A stretch of 8,854 nucleotides of DNA from Actinomycetes bacterium (GTDB taxonomy: Bacteria; Actinomycetota; Acidimicrobiia; Acidimicrobiales; RAAP-2), in NCBI GenBank assembly GCA_021826655.1, contig JAKAZC010000101.1, positions 1 through 8,854 of the forward strand, read 5' to 3'. Each line of letters opens with the position of its first letter. Within the stretch, counting starts at the first letter, position 1. Below the pieces are notes generated by a model. It did no database searches, had not been told where the DNA came from, and saw nothing but the letters and a program-made list of their open reading frames with translations. The position numbers and the translations under genes are program-made. This document shows, piece by piece, positions 1-3,752 of the stretch.

Positions 1-528
1 TCCGAGGAGGGCGAAGGCGACGACCTGGAAGAGCGAGTTGAGGGCGACCAGGACGGCGGCGGCCTCGCGGTCGCCGCCGGACAGGTCGTTCCAGATCAGG
101 ACCATGGCGATGCAGCGGGCCAGTCCGACGATGATGAGCCCGGTGCGGTACGCCGGCAGGTCAGGCAGCAGCAGCCAGGCCAGGGTGAACATCACCGCCG
201 GGCCGATCACCCAGTTGAGGACGATCGACGACACGAGGAGTCGGCGGTCCCGGGTGACGGTCCCGAGCTCGTCGTAGCGGACCTTGGCCAGGACCGGGTA
301 CATCATGACCAGCAGCCCCACGAAGATCGGCAGCGAAGTACCCGACGTCACCTGGACGGCGTCGAGGTGCGTGTTCAGGCTGGGGACGGCCCGTCCCAGA
401 CCGATCCCGGCGGCCATCGCCAGGAGGATCCACAGGGGCAGGTAGCGGTCGAGGGCCGACAGCCGCGCGACCAGTGGGACGGACGGGTCGTACACGGCGG
501 TCGTCGCGCCGGCTGCGCCGTCGCTCAC
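1..528 (-). CDS. acr3: ACR3-family arsenite efflux permease (N-terminal 176 residues, cut by window edge)
   Basis: This is the N-terminal part of an ACR3 arsenite/H+ antiporter, an inner-membrane protein that exports As(III). I translated the minus strand from the GTG at 528; exactly 176 codons remain open to base 1, so the 3' part lies outside the window. The motif [14 protein letters not shown] (residues 132-145) is an ACR3 hallmark, and Cys139 in it matches the conserved cysteine reported as essential in ACR3 proteins. Hydrophobic segments lie near residues 30-48, 66-80, 98-122 and 130-146, and a further one begins at about 161. The GTG has GGGGA six bases upstream and lies 31 bp past the arsI stop, so the two are probably co-transcribed. 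The second catalytic region (a conserved Glu in the C-terminal half) cannot be seen. Identity is near certain; the exact start is less so. Confidence 0.93.
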   Translation of the reverse strand, partial: MSDGAAGATTAVYDPSVPLVARLSALDRYLPLWILLAMAAGIGLGRAVPSLNTHLDAVQVTSGTSLPIFVGLLVMMYPVLAKVRYDELGTVTRDRRLLVSSIVLNWVIGPAVMFTLAWLLLPDLPAYRTGLIIVGLARCIAMVLIWNDLSGGDREAAAVLVALNSLFQVVAFALLG

Positions 529-559
529 CGCCGGTCCCCGTCCACGGTCGATCGGGCGG

Positions 560-1033
560 TCAGCAGCACGCGCCGGCCCCCGACGCCGCGCCGCCGGTCT
601 CCGGCGGTTCGGCACGGCACATCGACGCTCCCGGCTCGGCCGAGCGCGGCCGTCGGGCCGGCGCCGTGGTGTCCGACAGGACGGTGTAGATCTCCCACGG
701 CTCGCCGTCGGGCCCGTCGACCCACACCTTGTCCTGGATGGCGAAGCAGCACGAGGTCTGCTCCTCGACTGCCGTCGTCAGGCCCTCGCCCGCCAGCCGG
801 ACCTGCGCGGCGGTCAGCGCCTCGGAGGTGGCGACTTCGACGCCGAGGTGGTGGAACGTGCCCGGGACCCGGCCCGCGTCACTGAGCAGGACCAGCTTCA
901 GCGGGGGGTCGGCGACGGCGAAGTTGGCGTAGCCGGGCCTTACCTTGGCCGGTCCGGCCCCGAACAGCTTCGTGTAGAAGACGACCGCCTCGTCGAGGTC
1001 CGACACGTTGAGGGCGAGTTGCACGCGCGACAT
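560..1033 (-). CDS. arsI: ArsI/CadI-type VOC metalloenzyme (C-As lyase, Cd/As-induced)
   Basis: This is a 157-aa vicinal-oxygen-chelate protein closely resembling mycobacterial CadI and ArsI C-As lyases. ArsI enzymes use Fe(II) and O2 to split the carbon-arsenic bond of trivalent organoarsenicals such as methylarsenite, releasing As(III). The N-terminus [10 protein letters not shown] and the block [17 protein letters not shown] are characteristic. Likely metal ligands are Gln5 (His5 in Bacillus ArsI), His62 in HHLGVEV and Glu114 in PWEIYTVL. The vicinal pair Cys95-Cys96 (TSCCFA) is the expected substrate-binding pair. ATG 1033 is chosen over longer in-frame starts because AAGGGA lies seven bases upstream and family members start here. 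The C-terminal tail ends in Gly/Ala then Cys-Cys, with another Cys in GASMC. It is the first gene of the leftward operon with acr3, divergent from arsR. Activity on organoarsenicals rather than a general metal-response role is inferred from family and neighbours. Confidence 0.9.
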   Translation of the reverse strand: MSRVQLALNVSDLDEAVVFYTKLFGAGPAKVRPGYANFAVADPPLKLVLLSDAGRVPGTFHHLGVEVATSEALTAAQVRLAGEGLTTAVEEQTSCCFAIQDKVWVDGPDGEPWEIYTVLSDTTAPARRPRSAEPGASMCRAEPPETGGAASGAGACC

Positions 1034-1047
1034 GGACACATCCCTTA

Positions 1048-1098
1048 GATTGATCACTGTCGATGCAAGTGTGCACAACACATCGACGATTGTCAATG
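1048..1098. promoter_or_regulatory. Candidate paired ArsR operator in the divergent arsI/arsR promoter region
   Basis: An 18-bp motif, CATCGAC-N4-RTCAATS, occurs twice in opposite orientation: 1081-1098 on the plus strand and 1048-1065 on the minus strand. Each copy is itself an imperfect dyad (for example CATcGAC-N4-GTCaATG), as expected for a dimeric winged-helix repressor. Their centres are 33 bp apart, about three helical turns. One copy ends 14 bp before the arsI ATG and the other 31 bp before the arsR ATG, so bound repressor could block both directions. I could not fix convincing -35/-10 boxes for either promoter. The motif being the ArsR site is inference from position and symmetry. 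Confidence 0.65.
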
Positions 1099-1129
1099 CA
1101 CGTGACGTGCCGATCCGTAGGGGGCAACG

Positions 1130-1522
1130 ATGGCCATGCAGCACCCGGACCCCGACATCCTCCGTTGCCCACCGGTGGTGGGACGAGCGCTGGGCGAGGA
1201 CGACGCCGTCCGGCTCGCCGGGGTGCTCGCGGCATTGAGCGATCCGGTCCGGCTCCGGATCTACTCCATCATCGCCAGCCAGGACGAGACGTGCAGCTGC
1301 AACCTCGAGGCGCCACTCGGAAAGAGCCAGCCGACGATCTCACACCACACCAACCGTCTGGCGGCGGCCGGGCTCATCGTGGGCGACAAACGCGGTCGCT
1401 GGACGTGGTGGCGAGCCGTGCCCGAACAGGTCGACGCGCTGGGGGCCGCACTCGCGACCCACCGCCGTCGCCCCGGTGGAACCGGTGGACCCGGTGGACC
1501 CGGTGGAGAGTTCGGCGGCTGA
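1130..1522 (+). CDS. arsR: ArsR/SmtB-family arsenic-responsive repressor
   Basis: This is a 130-aa winged-helix transcriptional repressor expected to release the ars promoters when it binds As(III). The block LAALSDPVRLRIYSII (33-48), the metal-site loop ETCSCNL (53-59) and the recognition helix KSQPTISHHTNRL (65-77) are diagnostic of the family. Cys55 and Cys57 form the CxC pair seen in classical ArsR. Cys13 in the N-terminal arm may be a third ligand, as in actinobacterial ArsR proteins that use N-terminal cysteines together with the loop cysteine. ATG 1130 has AGGGGG five bases upstream; ATG 1136 is a possible alternative. The last 15 residues are a Gly/Pro-rich tail encoded by a 9-bp tandem repeat and are probably disordered. 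It is divergent from arsI and acr3, with a candidate operator pair between. Function is highly likely; direct As(III) selectivity is inferred. Confidence 0.93.
   Translation: MAMQHPDPDILRCPPVVGRALGEDDAVRLAGVLAALSDPVRLRIYSIIASQDETCSCNLEAPLGKSQPTISHHTNRLAAAGLIVGDKRGRWTWWRAVPEQVDALGAALATHRRRPGGTGGPGGPGGEFGG
1473..1508 (+). repeat. 9-bp tandem repeat in the 3' end of arsR
   Basis: Four units of CCGGTGGAN lie head to tail (1473-1481, 1482-1490, 1491-1499, 1500-1508). The middle two are identical and the outer ones differ only in the last base. Being a multiple of three, the repeat stays in frame and encodes a glycine-rich tail after the folded domain. Copy-number change would alter tail length without a frameshift. 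Confidence 0.85.
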
Positions 1523-1556
1523 CGAATACGCACGGTCTCCCACGGCGGTAGGTCCA

Positions 1557-1584
1557 GGACGGACCGGTGGGGATCCGTCCGTCC
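1557..1584. terminator. Candidate terminator hairpin downstream of arsR
   Basis: GGACGGAC (1557-1564) and GTCCGTCC (1577-1584) form a perfect 8-bp GC-rich stem with a 12-base loop, 34 bp after the arsR stop. No T-tract follows, as is common in actinobacteria. The hairpin lies between convergent arsR and the signal peptidase gene, so it could act from either side. Confidence 0.4.
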
Positions 1585-1640
1585 GCGTCCGCCGCGCCCG
1601 GGCTCCCGGCCTCGGAACGCCACCGGGGTCCGGTCGCAGG

Positions 1641-1675
1641 TTCCGTCGGTCGTCGGCCCGTCCCACCGACGGGAA
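1641..1675 (-). terminator. Candidate terminator hairpin downstream of the signal peptidase gene
   Basis: CCGTCGGT (1643-1650) and ACCGACGG (1665-1672) pair perfectly with a 14-base loop. The flanks TT and GAA can add pairs with one bulged base. It lies about 38 bases past the minus-strand stop at 1713. There is no T-run, so this is a structural call only. Confidence 0.4.
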
Positions 1676-1712
1676 GCGTCCGCCCGCTGACCGCTCCGGA
1701 ACCGCCCAGAGG

Positions 1713-2522
1713 TCAGTCCCGGGCCCGGCCCCGGCGCCACCGTCCCGGCACGGGTCGCTCCACTCCCACCGGTTGGTCATCGGATCGCCCGGGCGGCTCT
1801 GCGGTTGGCGTTCCTTCAGGCGGCTGCAACCGGTTGCGACCGGACAACAGGATGAGGACGCCCACTGCGCTCGCGATCCCCAGGAGCTCGAGTTTGCGGG
1901 CCAGACTCAACTCCGCCCGCAGCCACTGGAGCGCGTACTGCGGGTGGTGGACGAAGAGTTCGGGGAATCCGAGGAAGGGGATCGTCGTCGATACCCTTCC
2001 GACGACGTCGCCCATGCGCGTCTCAGGAACGAATACGTCCGGTGTGCTCTGTGGATTGTCACCCTTGGTGACGAGACTGCCGTTGGGACGGATTCCGACC
2101 AATCGGTGGATCCATTCCAGTCCGTTCGCCCGGAATTCTATGACCTCCCCCACATGATATGAACGCTCGGGCTGGATGAGCACCATCGAGCCCGGCTTGA
2201 TCGTCGGATACATCGACGGCGTCGTGATGTACGCATGGTTGGCGAGCAGCAGCGTCAGGGCGAGCACCATGGCCGCCACCACCGCCGTCACCAGTGCGAT
2301 GCCCGACCCGACGTGGAGCGCCCTCCTCCAGCCGGACCGACGGATCCGGTGGGTCGGTCGCCGACGCCGGAAGCCCTCCCCGGGTCGGGCCTGGTCCGGG
2401 CGCTGCACCGGCTGCTCGGTCCGTGCGACGTCCGTCCCGGCGTGCGGAGCGGACGCCGGTGGACGCGACGGCGGTGGACCAGAAGGCGCGGCCAAGGTCG
2501 ACGTCACGGGACTCGCACCCAC
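1713..2522 (-). CDS. sipW: SipW-type (Ser/His) signal peptidase I
   Basis: This membrane peptidase should remove signal peptides from exported proteins, most likely the TasA-like protein encoded just upstream. From the GTG at 2522 it has 269 residues. A Pro/Arg-rich cytoplasmic N-terminus (1-70) ends in a very basic stretch. It is followed by a transmembrane helix (about 72-94), nucleophile Ser103 in TPSMYPTI, His139 in EWIHRLVGI, the KGDN box (153-156), and a second membrane helix (about 212-227) with a basic, Pro-rich tail. Histidine in place of the usual bacterial catalytic lysine marks the SipW/archaeal/ER-type subclass. The start is uncertain: GTG 2522 lacks a clear ribosome-binding site, and a later GTG at residue 39 would also leave the catalytic domain intact. 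A stable hairpin separates it from the upstream gene and may lower its expression relative to the substrate. The family call is firm; the substrate pairing is inferred. Confidence 0.88.
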   Translation of the reverse strand: MGASPVTSTLAAPSGPPPSRPPASAPHAGTDVARTEQPVQRPDQARPGEGFRRRRPTHRIRRSGWRRALHVGSGIALVTAVVAAMVLALTLLLANHAYITTPSMYPTIKPGSMVLIQPERSYHVGEVIEFRANGLEWIHRLVGIRPNGSLVTKGDNPQSTPDVFVPETRMGDVVGRVSTTIPFLGFPELFVHHPQYALQWLRAELSLARKLELLGIASAVGVLILLSGRNRLQPPEGTPTAEPPGRSDDQPVGVERPVPGRWRRGRARD

Positions 2523-2567
2523 GGCACGGAGCCATGGTCGGCGCCGACCGACGGGGAGCAGGCGGCG

Positions 2568-2611
2568 GGACCCGTCGGACGGCCGGCGACAGCTGGCCGT
2601 CCGACGGGTTC
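2568..2611 (-). terminator. Perfect 15-bp intercistronic hairpin between the tasA-like gene and the signal peptidase gene
   Basis: Bases 2570-2584 are exactly complementary to 2595-2609, with a 10-base loop (2585-2594). A G/T and a G/C pair add to the base of the stem at 2568-2569 and 2610-2611. It starts about 25 bases after the tasA-like stop and ends about 45 bases before the peptidase GTG. On the minus strand no T-tract follows, so it may be a partial terminator or an RNA-stabilising/processing hairpin. Either would give much structural protein and little peptidase. Confidence 0.7.
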
Positions 2612-2635
2612 GTTCACCGCCTCCATGGTGCTAGG

Positions 2636-3211
2636 TCAGCTGTCCGACGGTGTCGCGGTGACCGTGTAGGGGATGCTGATGGCAGCTCCGTTCCAGGCAT
2701 TCTGGACGGTGGTGCTCCCGGTCTCCGGCATGAGGCCGATGGTGACGGGGGCGCCCAGGCTCGCTCCAGGGGCGATCGTGGCCACGTGGAACGGATTGCC
2801 GGCGGACACGTCGGCGTAGCTGTAGGACGTCCCGCCCACGGTGAACACCAACTGGTTGAGCTGTGTCATGGCCGATGCCGAACCGCCGATGGTGCCGATC
2901 GTGATGTCGAAGCTCTCAGGGATCGACCCCTTGTTGGTGAACGACACGGTCTGGTTGCACGTAGCACCCGGATAGGTCGCCGGCGGGTTGCTCCCCAACT
3001 CGGGGGAGTTGTTCGGTGGGACCAGTCCGGTACAGACGAAGGTTCCACCGGTGACCGATTCCGCCACTGTGGCGCCACCGATCACGGCCCGCTGGTTCGA
3101 CGATGCCGAGAACTGTGTTTGAGCCGCCGTACCGGTGAACAACACCGTCGCCGCGCCGCCCAGCACAGCGGCAGCGGCGAGGCGCCGTCCGATGTGATGT
3201 CTGATGTCCAT
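2636..3211 (-). CDS. TasA/camelysin-like secreted protein with SipW-type signal peptide
   Basis: This is a 191-aa exported protein. The N-terminus has a basic start (MDIRHHIGRR), a hydrophobic core (11-26) and a TGTAAQTQFSASSNQ region resembling the signal-peptide ends processed by SipW-type peptidases in TasA and camelysin proteins. The mature part (about 31-191) is Thr/Ser/Gly-rich with alternating hydrophobic residues, suggesting a beta-sandwich. SFTNKGSIPESFDITIG (90-106) matches the pattern of a TasA-type domain. Cys60 and Cys85 could form a disulfide outside the cell. ATG 3211 has AAGGAG four bases upstream. The gene is the first of a leftward pair with the SipW-type peptidase and has its own promoter and a structured leader. 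TasA forms biofilm fibres in Bacillus, but whether this protein polymerises, or is instead a surface adhesin or protease-like camelysin, cannot be read from the sequence. The signal-peptide and pairing call is stronger than the functional one. Confidence 0.75.
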   Translation of the reverse strand: MDIRHHIGRRLAAAAVLGGAATVLFTGTAAQTQFSASSNQRAVIGGATVAESVTGGTFVCTGLVPPNNSPELGSNPPATYPGATCNQTVSFTNKGSIPESFDITIGTIGGSASAMTQLNQLVFTVGGTSYSYADVSAGNPFHVATIAPGASLGAPVTIGLMPETGSTTVQNAWNGAAISIPYTVTATPSDS

Positions 3212-3315
3212 GGTTCTCCTTGGTTGTTGAGTGAATACCTAAGGAGCGTCGGTTTCGCCACTCATTCCCCCAGGACCTGGCGACCAGGTTCGGCCCAAGG
3301 ATCAACATGCCGCCC
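3212..3315 (-). promoter_or_regulatory. Structured 5' leader with SD-sequestering hairpin (candidate RNA switch)
   Basis: The predicted leader of the tasA-like gene is about 104 nt. On the minus strand, ACCAAGGAG (plus 3216-3224), which contains the Shine-Dalgarno, pairs with CTCCTT-A-GGT (plus 3237-3246). This gives nine base pairs with one bulged A and a 12-base loop, enough to hide the ribosome-binding site. An upstream segment, AATGAGTG (plus 3259-3266), can instead pair with CGCTCCTT (plus 3241-3248) through seven pairs, one a G-U, and one mismatch, which would free the SD. A third hairpin, ACCTGG-tcg-CCAGGT (plus 3275-3289), lies further upstream. I could not match it to a known riboswitch consensus. 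The pairings are seen; switching is inferred. Confidence 0.5.
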
Positions 3316-3321
3316 GGGCAG

Positions 3322-3350
3322 ATTGTAAGGATCCGGTCGGGTGTGGTCAA
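3322..3350 (-). promoter_or_regulatory. Near-consensus sigma-70-type promoter of the tasA-like/sipW-type pair
   Basis: On the minus strand TTGACC (plus 3345-3350) and TACAAT (plus 3322-3327) are separated by exactly 17 bases. This matches the housekeeping consensus well in an otherwise GC-rich intergenic region. Transcription would start near 3315, giving a leader of about 104 nt before the ATG at 3211. Confidence 0.75.
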
Positions 3351-3515
3351 TGAGATTTGCCGAATACACGGCTCCGTGATTGGCCCGTCACTGTGCGCGG
3401 GGATCCTCAGTCACGAAGCGCGAATCGGCACCGGCCACCGAGCCCGATGCGCGGGCAGGACCCCGGGGTCCGCAGGCCGCCGGTCCGCGGGGATCACGCG
3501 TGAGGGCATGGCACA
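3351..3515. other. Non-coding stretch between the tasA-like promoter and the tRNA region
   Basis: No credible gene is seen here. CGCGAATCGG (3419-3428) and CCGATGCGCG (3444-3453) form a 10-bp stem with one mismatch and a 15-base loop. It lies downstream of the minus-strand tRNA-Arg and could terminate it, although no T-run follows. GGACCCCGGGGTCC (3458-3471) is a 14-bp perfect palindrome of unknown role. Confidence 0.4.
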
Positions 3516-3558
3516 GCGCCCACGGCAGCGGCGCCCACGGCAGCGGCGCCCACGGCAG
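3516..3558. repeat. 15-bp tandem repeat made from the tRNA-Arg 3' end
   Basis: The unit GCGCCCACGGCAGCG occurs at 3516-3530 and 3531-3545, and its first 13 bases recur at 3546-3558. The third copy is the 3' end of the tRNA-Arg gene (acceptor strand plus part of the T-stem), so two extra copies of the tRNA 3' end lie directly outside the gene. All shared bases are identical. Confidence 0.9.
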
Positions 3559-3619
3559 GATTCGAACCTGCGACGCACGGTTTAGGAAACCGACGCTCTA
3601 TCCCCTGAGCTACGTGGGC
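3547..3619 (-). tRNA. tRNA-Arg (anticodon CCU)
   Basis: A full cloverleaf of 73 nt reads on the minus strand. The acceptor stem GCCCACG/CGTGGGC is perfect. The D-arm is GCTC-AGGGGATA-GAGC and the T-arm is GCAGG-TTCGAAT-CCTGC. The anticodon loop TTCCTAA places CCT at positions 34-36, which decodes AGG. The first anticodon-stem pair (27-43) is a U-U mismatch. The discriminator base is G and CCA is not encoded. CCU-arginine tRNAs of actinobacteria look very similar. It stands alone, about 130 bp after the mmpL-type gene on the same strand. Confidence 0.95.
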
Positions 3620-3635
3620 CGGACGACCGCGCGCG

Positions 3636-3653
3636 GCGGACCATCCGGTCCGC
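3636..3653 (-). terminator. Hairpin between the MMPL gene and the tRNA-Arg
   Basis: GCGGACC (3636-3642) and GGTCCGC (3647-3653) form a perfect 7-bp stem with a 4-base loop. The flanks can extend it with a bulge (CGCGC/GCGCG). It lies about 100 bases after the MMPL stop and 17 bases before the tRNA 5' end. It may terminate the MMPL transcript or mark a pre-tRNA leader; no T-tract is present. Confidence 0.4.
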
Positions 3654-3752
3654 GCGTCGATCAATCGTCAGCCTACGACGCATCGGAGACGGCGATCGTG
3701 GAGTCCACACGGCTCCGCAGGACACACGGCGCAGGTGCCAGCGACCGGGCAG

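Noticed and set aside
3239..3300. Cobalamin, c-di-GMP or c-di-AMP riboswitch in the TasA-like leader
   Set aside because: GGGGAATGAGTGGCGAAACC is loosely like part of a cobalamin core, but the B12 box is missing. The conserved GEMM-I and ydaO blocks are also absent, so no named class is claimed.
2294..3328. 344-codon plus-strand frame across the SipW/TasA-like region
   Set aside because: Arg/Gly-rich composition without motifs; the minus strand carries the recognisable signal peptidase and secreted protein.
3516..3558. CRISPR-like array from the tandem repeats
   Set aside because: Units are directly adjacent with no spacers and derive from the tRNA 3' end.
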